Source: Lamellibrachia satsuma
Lineage: Eukaryota; Annelida; Polychaeta; Sabellida; Siboglinidae
Direction of reading: 5' to 3'
DNA length: 64,000 nt
NCBI GenBank assembly: GCA_033239005.1
Contig: BSQZ01000011.1
Coordinates: 5,716,001 to 5,780,000, forward strand
Position 1 is the first letter of the stretch. Each line of letters starts with the position of its first letter. Positions 9,800-20,516 of the stretch are shown here, in pieces. The notes beneath the pieces are model-generated. The model did not search any database. It was not told where the DNA came from and saw only the letters and a program-made list of their open reading frames with translations. The position numbers and the translations under genes are program-made.

Positions 9800-10410
9800 A
9801 AAAGTTGTGTTTGTGCGTTTGCGTGCTTCATATGCAATGCCCACAATTGTCATATTTAAGGGATTTACTGTTATATGAGGAATTACATATACAATTTTGT
9901 TTTATTGAGACAGTTAAAAGAGAAACCAAGGTTGACATGTATCTGAATTTTTTTAGATAACATTTGTTTTGAAAAGGATGAAAACTATTTAATTTTTATA
10001 AGTGTAAGTATAAGTTATATCAAGACCATGTTTTTTTTTGGTAAGTTGGACGTACTCTTTTTTGTGGGATTGATTTTGAAGAAGACAAAATTTCACACGT
10101 TTTATAAACACAGTGTTTGTGTTATACGTGGTGCCCCCAGTTGTCAGATGTAAAGGATTACTGTTATATGAGGGATTCTATTTATTACTTATTGAAAAAA
10201 TAGTGTTATTAAAACAGTTAAGAGAAACCATTGACAGTTTTTCTTTGAGGATTTTTTAAAGGTGAAACATTTGTTTACTCATGTATGAAAGAATATGTAT
10301 CTTAATGTAATTTTACCATTGTGATTTTCCATAGGAAATTTGTTTTATATGGAAAAGGATGAAAACAATTTAATTTTTTAGTGAAACGATAAGTTATTTA
10401 GCAAACACGG
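9800..10410. repeat. Diverged tandem duplication, about 300-bp unit
   Basis: Segment 9810-10040 and segment 10120-10400 share ordered blocks (ttactgttatatgagg, acagttaaaagagaaacca, gaaaaggatgaaaac, tttaattttt, aagttat). The two copies are AT-rich and clearly diverged, with small indels. No coding potential is seen. Confidence 0.65.
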
Positions 10411-10795
10411 GACAAGAATAAACCTGTCCTCCTGGAAATCAGATTACCAGCTCATGTTCATTTTACTACTCTTCTAACTTTAACTGTGCACTACGTGTGT
10501 GGATCTGGGTATAACTAATCTTAAATCAGTTTAAAATACACCTACCTTGTGTTTGCATAAATTTGACGGCGAATTTGCATATGCCGAACATTCCTCGGTG
10601 CACACAGCAAACACGTGAATTTAATGCTGTTACCGTCGCACGATTTATGTTTTAAAAACGTTTCTAAATACATCCACAGGTGGCTTACTGACTTTCATTC
10701 AAACTGACGGCAACCAGTCAGACATGTTCACGTCACCAATGCAGACAGAAGCCACGCTCTTCCATCGCTGCCGTTAGGACAATGGAAAGCGCGAA
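10411..10795. other. Intergenic, no feature recognised
   Basis: AT-rich unique-looking sequence between the 300-bp duplication and a hAT-like transposon end. No domain-bearing frame was seen. Confidence 0.4.
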
Positions 10796-10799
10796 AATA

Positions 10800-10958
10800 T
10801 TGGCAGCATAAAATAATGCAAAACTTTTGAAGTAAAAAAGTACTTTGTTACAAGTAAAAGTAAGCTCACAAACTTTTATTCGTTACAAGGACATTAAAAA
10901 AGTCCACTTAAGTACTGTAACAAAGTAAATGTACTTCATTACATATTACCACTGCTCT
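10800..10958. mobile_element. Terminal part of a non-autonomous hAT-like DNA transposon
   Basis: The segment has the pattern of repeated 'acttaagta', 'tactttgttac' and 'aaagtaaatgtacttcatta' words running to taccactg. That is the look of the ends of a widespread animal hAT-type non-autonomous family. A similar relic lies near 36070-36160. Assignment is by word pattern only; no transposase is present. Confidence 0.4.
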
Positions 10959-10959
10959 G

Positions 10960-11330
10960 CGCCAGGTGTTTCTTGGCCTTTTCCTTTTGCCCTGAGGGTT
11001 CCATGCGAGCGCATGTCTTGTGATGTGTTGTGTTGGCTTCCTGAGAATATGGCCTATCCAGCTCCACTTCTTCTAATTTGATGTCCGTTTGGTTCCTGGT
11101 TTGTTCTTTCCAATAGTGTTTCATCGCTAATTGTTTCTGGCCACCATATCCTTAGAATTCATCACAGACATTTATTAACAAAAGTTTGGATCTTCTGTTG
11201 CATGTATTTTGCAGTGTAAATGGGCTGTTGTTCCTGCTGTTGATCTTCATGATCTTGGTTTTGCCTTTGTTCACATTCAGTCGTGGCTGCAGCTGTTTCT
11301 ACTAGTTTGCCGATGACATGGTTCTTCTTT
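10960..11330 (-). pseudogene. LINE reverse transcriptase C-terminal relic
   Basis: On the minus strand the translation reads LNVNKGKTKIMKI (about 11280-11240), then after damage a QTDIKLEEVELDRP segment, and RMEPSGQKEKAKKHL near 10960-11010. These match the ordered C-terminal blocks of many LINE RTs: LNVNxxKTKIMKI, WxWIGHxLR, AxxWNPQGKRKRGRPxxTW. Several frame breaks and changed key residues show decay. The clade is not resolved. Confidence 0.65.
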
Positions 11331-11608
11331 CACACAACCAGAAGCAAATACAAGAAAAAACATGTCCTCGTGATTCTGTCGATGGCCACTAGAAACAGTC
11401 TCACCACGAATCCACTGAAGGAACTCAAAAAAAAAGTTTGAGCCCGAGGATTCAGCATTCCATCTTGAGGTTGTGTCCAATAAGAACCAATTAAAAAATA
11501 TGGAGCAGAGTCTTTCAGAAAGGAGTAGACATAAAGGACAACGAGTAGACGCAAATGACAACACTAGAAAAATCAGGAAAAGGTGCACAGTAATAGGTAT
11601 TTCGCTAT
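11331..11608. other. Intergenic, no clear feature
   Basis: Short stretch between the LINE relic and a MITE. Open frames on the minus strand show no domain and are probably extended LINE debris. Confidence 0.35.
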
Positions 11609-11609
11609 A

Positions 11610-12524
11610 TAGATAGGAAAAGGTTGGGTATATTGGACCACTTATGAACGTGGCCCGATATATCAAAACAAATCATCAATGTTGCGCTTTCCACTATTTA
11701 ATTTGAAACTTGTTAATGATAGGTACAATATGGCAACTATTTGACCAGGCATTTTGGAGAAAATTAGAAATTTGGATTATGGCATACCGGTCCAATATAG
11801 ACGACCATTTGGCTATATTGGACCACCTTATACTTTATATTGGACCGTGTAGTCAGTTCAATGGATCTCGTAGGGAATAACGATCAAAATGTCTCGAGTC
11901 TCTGTGCCTAGAAGCATTTATACATTGTATGATGATCTGAAATTCCCACAAATGCATAATCAATGGATTCATTAATAAAATTGCTAATAAAAGACAAGTT
12001 TAGGCTACAAACAAGTGTAAAGGACATTATTCAACGAAGGTATCAGTGTTAGCCAGCAAGTATCTTGTCATTCTCCATCGTTTGCCCACAGATGGGGTGT
12101 CACAGCTTGCAATGCCAGTGGTCTAATTTACCTGAACGTGGTCCAGTATAGCGGATCACACAGTGATAAACCCAAACGTAGATATCAACAAAGCTAGTGA
12201 AACTTCGCTCTTCAAACCTTCATTCATTGTTTAAATACTTATTTCACCGCCCATATGCCTCGGTTAGCTGAAGCATTACAAGCTACTGTCCCGCATCACT
12301 TTGTTTACACACATAAACGTGACATCTAATATGTGGTCACCTTTTCGAAGTTTGTGCGGAGCCTGCCATTTTTTACTCTCGATGCACATTTTATTTCAAA
12401 GTCAGTCGGGAGATGGAGCCACGTTACCTTCGGTACGATAGTGAGGGATATATGGCCATAGTCCAATATATGGCCATAGTCCAATATGGCGGATGATCCA
12501 ATATGACCGACCTTCCCCTGTGTA
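11610..12524. mobile_element. MITE with pogo-like terminal inverted repeats, ~915 bp
   Basis: The left end (from about 11610) and the reverse complement of the right end (to about 12524) match at 22 of 30 aligned positions without gaps; most differences are transitions. The consensus tip is close to aGGGGAAGGTCGGTCATATTGGA, and both ends are bounded by TA, as expected for Tc1/mariner-pogo elements. Subterminal copies of tattggac/gtccaata occur at 11631, about 11790, 11815, 11845, 12470, 12485 and 12498. There is no transposase. The GGGGA..-type tip resembles that of the autonomous-type element at 20230-22824, so the two families may be related. Confidence 0.65.
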
Positions 12525-13590
12525 TTTTTTATCATTTGAAGTTGCGTAATTGTCTTAATTCTATATTTGTTTACGGTTTTTTTTGGTAAGGGCTATTCTT
12601 AAGAATGTGTATCGAGGGCAAGAGGCATTGTTATTTTAATGATGGGTGGTGGTGGTGGTGGTGGTGGTGGTGGTGGTGGCGGCGGCGGCGGCGGCGGTGG
12701 TGCTATTACTAACGTATTGAAATATTAAATTTGAAATAAAATGTCGCTGGTGGGTTTGTAAAAAGTTCCTCCAGACCCTCTCCATACGTTTATTTATGGA
12801 ACAGAAACACTAACATTAGCTTGGTGTATGGAATATTATATTATTGGTTTAGCCACTTGGGTCAACATCTTCGCTTGTGGTGCACAAGCTCTTGTAGAAC
12901 TGTGGCTAAAATATGTCTGTTCTCAGCAACTGGTCATGTGATCTTATGCATGCGTGTCTCTTTCCTTCAGGTGCAAGACTTCTTACCAATGGCTCTGGTG
13001 AAGATGCATGGAACGGGGGAAAGACCGCCTTCTCGAACACAAAATTATAAAAGGTAGTGGCTTTGACTGGCAGACATTATCATGTTTTTCACTGCAATGA
13101 ACCAAAGTGCATTGATCATTACAGTAGTTTAGTAGTAGGGTGTAGGATTAACTGATTGGGTTTTTTTTTAAATTTACTGTACTGTTGTGGTGGCTGCTAT
13201 GATAATGATTACATTTGGTTTTGGTATCAATCCCTCTCTGACCATTTAAAATGTTTCACCGCAGTTAGCTGGTAACTATGCATTATATTATTAATATTAA
13301 GGTTTCAGTTACAATCGATTAAATAGTGCATTGCTTCATTTACATAGGATATATGAATTCATATTCCGATTCAGGTAGCTGCATAAATTATGATTAAGAA
13401 ATAATCTACAAACCTTCGCAATGGTTTTGGCTGGATTAACGAAGCATGCAGATTGGTAAATCAAAGATTATTGACACAATTTACAGTGTAAAGATGTGTA
13501 ATCATATGCTATAGTCATATTCAATTGATTAATTCATGTGATGAATATTTGTTTAAGCGAGTGTCCTGGAGAATCAGACTGGTACCGAAA
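12525..13590. other. Intergenic sequence with a trinucleotide repeat
   Basis: No gene recognised. The small plus-strand frame at 12821-13057 has no domain, signal peptide or conserved context that I can see. A GGT/GGC repeat is given separately. Confidence 0.4.
12644..12702. repeat. (GGT)n(GGC)n trinucleotide repeat
   Basis: A run of GGT triplets followed by GGC triplets. No flanking open frame suggests that it is coding. Confidence 0.95.
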
Positions 13591-13597
13591 CAGAGGT

Positions 13598-14175
13598 GGA
13601 TTCAGTGGTCCTGCGTGCCTCAAGTACGCCCCTGACCGAAGTGTTTGAGGTGGACGACACAAGACTAGCTAGATTCAGGGGTCTCGGCGTCCTCGAGTTT
13701 GCCCCTGACCAAATTGGTTGGGGGTGGACAACACAAGACTAGCTAGATTCAGGGGTCTCGGCGTGCCTCAAGTACGCCACTGACCGAATTGGTTGGGGTG
13801 GACAACACAAGACTAGCTAGATTCATTGGTCTCGGCGTGCCTCAAGTACGCCCGACCAAAAGTGTTTGAGGTGGATGACACAAGACTAACTAGATTCAGG
13901 GGTCTCGGCGTCCTCGAGTTTGCCCCTGACCAAATTGGTTGGGGGTGGACAAGACTAGCTAGATTCAGGGGTCTCGGCGTGCCTCAAGTACGCCCATGAC
14001 CGAATTGGTTGGGGTGGACGACACAAGACTAGCTAGATTCAGCGGTCTCGGCGTGCCTCGAGTTTGCCCCTGACCGAATTGGTTGGGGTGGACAACACAA
14101 GACTAGCTAGATTCAGCAGTCTCGGCGTGCCTCTAGTACGCCAGTAACCAAAGTGGTGAGGGTGGACAACACAAT
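13598..14175. repeat. ~74-bp satellite, about 8 copies
   Basis: Units share gtgcctcaagtacgcccc, tgaccgaattggttggggtg and acacaagactagctagattc; gattc starts recur at about 13598, 13673, 13746, 13820, 13892, 13962, 14036 and 14110, giving a period near 74 bp. Variants alternate between 'cctcaagtacgcc' and 'cctcgagtttgcc', a partial higher-order pattern. The same family reappears at 52900-53145. Confidence 0.9.
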
Positions 14176-14547
14176 CAAAACTTACTTATCGGCAGAAACA
14201 ATTGTTAGATGCAGCTTTGCATGCATTTTACATTTTAGTCTACATTTGTGAGACTACATGAATGATTCCAACTGGACCCCTGTCACTGCGCTTCACGAAA
14301 GTGTTATGAATAACGTACATTAATTCGAAGTACGTTTACTGCGTGGATATAACTTTAAACCAAGCTGACCTGTTCGATTACCAAAGAACCCTATTATCAC
14401 CCACAGACTCCACGGCGTCTCCAAGGGCCATCAGGATTATTGCCTATTGTCCGCGTGTCAACATCTGCTATCCGCCCCGGCGAATATTAACTGCAGCAGT
14501 TAATTGTCGAAGCCTGGGAAACTATTGTTGCTACAGTTGACTTAACA
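14176..14547. other. Possible 5' UTR of the plus-strand LINE
   Basis: Sequence between the satellite and the first LINE ORF1-like codons. It may be the LINE 5' UTR, because ORF1 follows directly, but I see no diagnostic motif and no target-site duplication at this end. Confidence 0.35.
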
Positions 14548-15395
14548 GTGGACTGCGCCCATATCAAGTGTAAACACTTACTGAGTATGGGAGGTAGAAG
14601 GTCTAAACCAACCAAAACAGATGACCAAATTACGAACGTTGGCACTGATAGCGACTATGCTGACAAAATGCACGCAGCATTAAAAACCGAAGAGACCCTT
14701 TTTAAGGAAATCATTGCGCAGCAAGAAAAGACCCGTGTTGTGTGTAGAAGTGCATATGTCGGCTACAAACAGCAGAGTCAACAGGTTCCTGACCAAAATG
14801 ACACAAGACAACGGACCTGAAAACAAGCCTGCAATTCACCAACAATGACATTGCTGATCACAAGTCGTCGATGGTATAACTGGCTCGGACACTATCATCC
14901 GAAGACGTCCAGCTGATGATGACGAGAAAAGTTAAAGACAGAAGAAGAATTGCAATCACTTGCCTACCAAGTTACCTATCTAGACAACTACACTTGCTGA
15001 AATTGCATCCAAATTGATGGCATCCAAGAATCCCTGAACGAGGACTGGAAAACAACAGAGACAAAAGTACGTGACATCCTGAAAAACAAGATGCATCTTG
15101 ATGACACAAAAATAGAAATTGAGAGAGCCCACCTGATACGAACTGCCTCAAACAGAGGCCAACAGTGGTAAAACTTCTCCGTTTCATAGACCATCAGGAG
15201 ATTATCCAGAACACGAAATCCCTGAAAGGCAGTAACGTATTCATCCAAGAGATGTTCTCGGATAGAGTTGAGCAGAAGAGACGTGAATTGTGACCCAGAT
15301 ATCTCTAAGAGCGACACAACGGGAAGTTTGCTTACCTCAGCTTCGACAAGGTGATCATTAAGAACAGGCGACAGAATATTCAACAGACATTTTAA
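14548..15395 (+). pseudogene. LINE ORF1 (RRM/L1-ORF1-like nucleic acid binding protein), decayed
   Basis: The frame from about 14587 reads GGRRSKPTKTDDQ; downstream frames carry the blocks DGIxES, TKVRDILKNKMHL, IEIERAH, KLLRFIDHQEII and KLS/FDKVIIKNRRQ. These match the coiled-coil/RRM-type ORF1 proteins of many LINEs, which bind the element RNA. At least four frame changes and several stops break it. It lies 250 bp upstream of the ORF2 endonuclease start on the same strand. Confidence 0.65.
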
Positions 15396-15649
15396 GGACA
15401 CTAAAATAATGGAAATACCTTTCATTCATGCTTTTTCATTTCACGATAAAAATGATGAATTCTTACTGACTACTAGTAAACTTGAAAGGTATAAGTCATT
15501 GCTTGAATTGAACGAGCAAACAGCTGAATTCGACTTCAACTGTTTTGCCCATTCAGAATATTCACACAATGATTATGATAATTACATCAATCCTGATAAA
15601 ATCTTATGGTACAATTAATGTAGAATGTTTCTACTGTACAAAATCGCAA

Positions 15650-16534
15650 TTTGGTTTCAAATGAAAACACAAAGTCATCACTATCTATGATTCACTTCAA
15701 TGCAAACTTTGAAAATATTAAAGATTATTTATATGTACTGATACATCCATTTGATGTTATTGTCATCAGTGAATTGTGGGTCCATGACCTAAATGTCAAT
15801 TGTTTTCCGTTACAAGTGTACGAAGCTGTGCGTGTTAAGCAAGAAAATAAAAGAGGGGAGGAGTGTTAATTTACATTTCAAAATACATTGATTTTATAGA
15901 AATTAAAAGCATGTCATCAGTTGCGGACACCATTGTGGAATGTGTTGCAGTAGAGTTGAAATTAAATAAAGAAACACGTAATCATACGATGTATATATAT
16001 AGAACTCTGGGATCAAGTGTGGATATATTTAATGACACATTGGAATTGTTAGTACACAACGTAAACAAAACCCAAAAAATCAATATATTTATGTGGCGAT
16101 TATAATTTAGGCCTTCTGGAGCACGACTCTTACAGGACCTAAGAACTTTCAGGATATCATGTACAGCTTCGGACTCTATCCAAACCAAGTCAAATTTCTT
16201 AAGTTATTGCTACCTTAATTGACAATATTTTTACAAATGAAGTAGTTAATGATATCAGCAGTGGACTTTTAGTCACATATATCAGTGATCATCTACCTGT
16301 TTTTGCACTATGTAATTATATAGATATTGATCGGCCAGAAGAAAATTGTTTTAAATACGCGCATGATACGCGAGTGCAAAGAATAGAGGCATTTGGTGCC
16401 GCACTGTCTGTTCAGTACTGGGGTCTTATCATGAAACAGAATGATGTTAATAAGAGCTACGAAGGGTTTGTTAATATATTCAACACATTTGATAGCATAT
16501 ATTGCCCGTTAGAAAAGGTGTGCATCAGAAATAA
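15650..16534 (+). pseudogene. LINE ORF2 apurinic-type endonuclease part, decayed
   Basis: Reading across frames: SLSMIHFNANF, FDVIVISELWV, GxxxYISKYIDFIEI, INIFMWRxYN (equivalent of the GDFN block), and DHLPVFALC at about 16290. These are the ordered blocks of LINE AP-like endonucleases. Frameshifts at about 15860 and 16100, and others, break it. The frame continues after the nested element at 19583 (NKGANRPWFTKG). Confidence 0.75.
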
Positions 16535-19500
16535 TAATAATATATTTTATTTGCCATAGCGCCAAATCCAAAATTGTTCGTGGCACTTCACAACATATTA
16601 AAATACATAAAATAGTATACAATTGCAAAATGACAAATAAATGCATTTAAAATAGTACTATTAATAAGAATTATTTTAAATAAATACAGCAATAAAATAG
16701 CGTAGAATTGCTAAATAAGGAAATAGCTAAATAAATATATTAGCTGCTAGCAATAATAATTATAAAAATTAAAGCAATGATACTGATAAATATATATGTC
16801 TGAATAATAATAAATAATTTAATAACAGTAAAATAATGTTATAAAATAATAGTTTAAGTGATAAAAACAATTAGTCAAATAATGTTAAATATCATGAATA
16901 AGATTACCGGAATAGTCATAATTAAATTGCTATGAGTAGAGGACAATGTTATCTGCAATATACGCTAAGCGATACGAATGAAGTTGGCGAGAGTGTCACA
17001 GGTTTTAATAAAGTTGGATAAAGCGTTCCACACAGACGCCGCAACCACTGCGGACGAGCCGCCCCCAGCCTTGGTACGAGTGCGCTTCACTTCCAAACTG
17101 TTACTGCTGGCAGAGCGCAGTGCTCTTGCCGATTGATATGGGCGCACGAGTTCACACAGATACACGGGCGCTCCGTCGTGAATGGCTTTGTATGTAAGTA
17201 CCAATATCTTGAAATCGACTGTGCGTGCCACGGGCAGCCAATGAAGTTCTTGTAACGGCCTGGCACTGTCGCTACGTGAACGACGCAGAATCAGTCTGGC
17301 AGCCGAATTGTGTCAAGCCGCGATGTGATGATTGCATTGACTATGCGTTCGTTTGTGGGTTGACGGTAAAAAACGGCTGATTTGATTGATGAGGCAGATA
17401 TAGAATGAGCATGCACTGACGGTTTGAGACACTTGCTTTTTCATATCTAGGTGCCTGTCAATGAAGACACCGATATTTCGAGCTCATCGCGAAACTGTGG
17501 TTGTAGAAACACCAACACGAATCACACTGTCGTCAACTAGTGCAGCCGCAGACTTGGGTACGAATGGAAGATGCTGTGTCTTGCTGTCATTCGTACACAT
17601 AGAATTCCAGGCCATCCATTGTTTTATGTCATCCAAACAATCCTCCATTTGCTGCACAACAGCCGCTAAAGCGGATCGATTCAGGTCAAAGTGTGAGTAC
17701 ATTTGTAAGTCATCAGCATAGTGGCGAAAGAATAGTCCATGGGCTCGAATAATGTCACCAATAGGCTGGACGTATAGTGAAAAGAGCAGTGGTCCAAGGA
17801 CAGAGCCTTTCGGGACACCCGCTGTCGGAGTAGCTGTACTCGATGATTGGCCACCGATTACTATTCTCTGCGTCCGCTCTTGCAGATACGATATAATCCA
17901 GTCTAGTGCTTTGCCAACGAAACCGTAACGCAAACGTAGTCGCCTAATCAAGATGTCATGGTTGATTGTGTCGAACGTCGCACTAAAATAAACGAGAATC
18001 AAAGTTGTTCCTTGTTTATTGTCCATCGCTGTTTTGGTGGCGGTTACAGTAGCGCGGTTTCAGTCGGATGTTTTATCGATACGCCGACTGAAAGCACTCA
18101 ATCATTTGCTGATCAGAAACGTGCGCCATTATCCTAAGCGCGACCACTTTCTCAATTACCTTGGATAATTGTGTGAGGTTACTCACTGGTCGGTAGTTAC
18201 TCAGGATGTCTTTGTCAATTGATGGCTTCTTCAGCGATGGACGGACAGTTGCATGCTTAAGCGGCCTTATCCATAGATCATTGTGATGACCGACACAATA
18301 CTGGTGGTATTTTCCCTTAGCTGATTAGCAGGCAGATGATCCAGTACACACGTTTTGTCAGTACTACCACAAATCTCTGTGATCTCTGCGTTCGTAGTTG
18401 GATCGAACACATGGATACAATCAATGAAACAACGTTTTTCATCTGTTGGCCTATCGATGGTGTTGAAACACTGCAAACCCGACATGAGTTTATCGATCTT
18501 TTCACTGAACAAATGTGAAAATAGTTCACATCCTTGGGACGTCGAGTGGATTTGGGGATGTTGTTGTATGCGCTGGCCATCATGGGATCTCAATAGTCGA
18601 AACATGGTTATGTTGTTTACCTTTTCTAACCGGTTTTTATAGTAATCCGCTTTGCGTGCTGATATCAAAACAGTGCATTCATAAATGGCGGTGACATATA
18701 ATTGTCGATGAATTTCCAGTTTACTCCTCCTCCACACATTCTCCAGTTTCCGTTTCTTTTCCCTGGCTTCATCGATGTCAGCGTCGTACCATGTAAGTGG
18801 TGTATTGTCTGTTACACGCACGTTGCGCCATGGGGCGTGTTTGTGAAGGCATTCAGTGAGATAGGTCCATCGCCACCAATTCCTCTGTCGAGCATTCGCG
18901 CCCGAACGCAATGTAATGTCAGCACACACAGACTTGATATCGTTTCGGAGCGCATCAGTTTCAATGTTCTTGAAGTTCCGCTTTGCAATCATCACAGTTT
19001 TGCTGCAGGTTTCAGTGCGCTTAATGTGAGTTTAATGCGATGGTGGTCAGACAGAGAGTCGGGATGAGCAGTAACGGAAGTAATGAAGTGCGAATTGGTT
19101 CTGATTTAATATAATCATCAAAATGAACGTTGAAATCACCAACAATGACGGTAGGAATGACGGAGATGGATGCCTCCATGAATAGTTGCTCAAGTTCAGC
19201 GTAAAAGATCGATGTTGTTTCAGATATCTTACTTGATGAAGGCGGATGATAAGCGACCCAGACGTTGTATGTCAACAAATGCGGGTTGATGAATTGTAGA
19301 CGGATAAGTTCGATGGTTGTGAACGGCAGCTTTGGAAGGATCTTAGTCTTGAATGTGTTGCGGTGTACGATGGCAATTCCACCGCCGCGACCAGAAGCAC
19401 GTGCTGCGTGTTGGAAGGTGTAGCCAGGAAACGTCAATTCCGCAATGATCGCTTCGTCTCCTGTCTTCTTGGGCCACGTCCCGGTGATGGCCGACACATC

Positions 19501-19582
19501 CCATTCGTGTTCAATGATATCCTCGTTTATTGTGAGCGTCTTATTTCGGACAGATCTTGCATTGATCGATGCCACGTTGGGG
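16535..19582 (-). mobile_element. Nested minus-strand LINE, 5'-truncated, with 7-bp TSD
   Basis: A 3.05-kb LINE inserted in the ORF2 of the older plus-strand LINE. GAAATAA occurs at 16528-16534 and 19583-19589 and is the inferred target-site duplication. The 3' tail (minus orientation) is an ATT-repeat ending at 16535. The 5' end falls at the start of the endonuclease (SINARSVRNK), so ORF1 and the 5' UTR are missing, a typical 5' truncation from target-primed reverse transcription. RT signature YADDLQMY and the C-terminal KILVLTYKAIHDGAPVYL block suggest the L2/CR1 group. Confidence 0.88.
16965..19575 (-). pseudogene. LINE ORF2 (endonuclease-RT) of the nested element
   Basis: Endonuclease 19575-19021: SINARSVRNKTL, GRGGGIAIVH, YHPPSSS, VIVGDFNVHFDD. 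A frame change near 19020 leads to the linker region 18995-18267 (WYDADIDEAREKKRKLE, RADYYKNRL-like block). RT 18026-17484: FSATFDTINHDIL (motif A), AGVPKGSVLGPLLFSLY (motif B, the usual Q changed to K), HYADDLQMY (motif C, intact DD). The C-terminal domain 17231-16965 has VDFKILVLTYKAIHDGAP and SVWNALSNFI. About three frame interruptions separate these parts, so the element is inactive but relatively young compared with its host LINE. Confidence 0.85.
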
Positions 19583-20170
19583 GAAATAAAGGAGCAAATA
19601 GGCCATGGTTTACTAAAGGTTTAGCAAATGCGTGTAAAAAAAATAGCAATCTGTATAAAAATACATTAAATGTAAAACAATGCATGCCGAGAATAAATAT
19701 AAAAATAAATTGACAAATATGTTATGATATGCAGAAAAAAGCACTACAGTAATTTACTGGAAAAACGCCGCAGTGACATGGAAGATGGAAGGTCTTAAAA
19801 TTCGGTAATCAAAAGAAATCGAAATTCTACCCCATTTCCTGACCATTTTGTAACTGAAAATAGAACATTAAAATATCAATAAGAATGGTTTCAACGAATT
19901 TTGTCAGTATTGGACCAAATCTCGCAACAAAAAAAAACATAAAACCACCGACAAATAAAGGAAGCTTTTATGACTATGAGGATGTGAATACGTAGTCATT
20001 GGCTTGAAGGCATCCATGTATATTCACACCGTTGATGAACAAGAATAATGGTTAAATGGTTAGTTAGCTATTTAACAAAAAGAACACAGTCTGTCTGCAT
20101 TGAAGTTGTGAAATCTGGATTTCTTAGAAGTAGTATGTGGCGTGCCTCAAGTTTCAATACTTTTACCGAA

Positions 20171-20227
20171 ATTAGTGTTGGTGTGTGTGGGGGTGGGGGT
20201 GGGGGTGGGGGTGGGGGTGGGGGTGTG
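20171..20227. repeat. (GTGGGG)n run at the pogo insertion flank
   Basis: About seven units of gtgggg with GT ends, directly beside the TA target of the pogo element. The G-runs could form a G-quadruplex on the plus strand. It lies inside the LINE RT between motif B and the TA target. Confidence 0.9.
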
Positions 20228-20516
20228 TAGGGGAGACCGGGGCTAGTTGAAACGATTTTGTTTATTTTGGCAAATACACGAAATAGGCTTAACCTGCAAC
20301 AAAATGCATCACGCATATCTAAACACATGTATTTGGGCCACATAAAACAACCATAAAAATATTGTACCTACAGTTATTGTTTACATGTATCTACTTTTTT
20401 GGAGGTAGTCCAAGTGTTCCAACTAGCCCCGTCTGCGGGGCAAGTTGAAACATGTACCGGGGGTAAGTTGAAACACCTTTTTTCGTTGATATGACGATTT
20501 TTATTCATAAAAACAA

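Noticed and set aside
12821..13057. Small plus-strand frame with Cys residues
   Set aside because: No signal peptide, domain, splice support or conserved context; likely chance.
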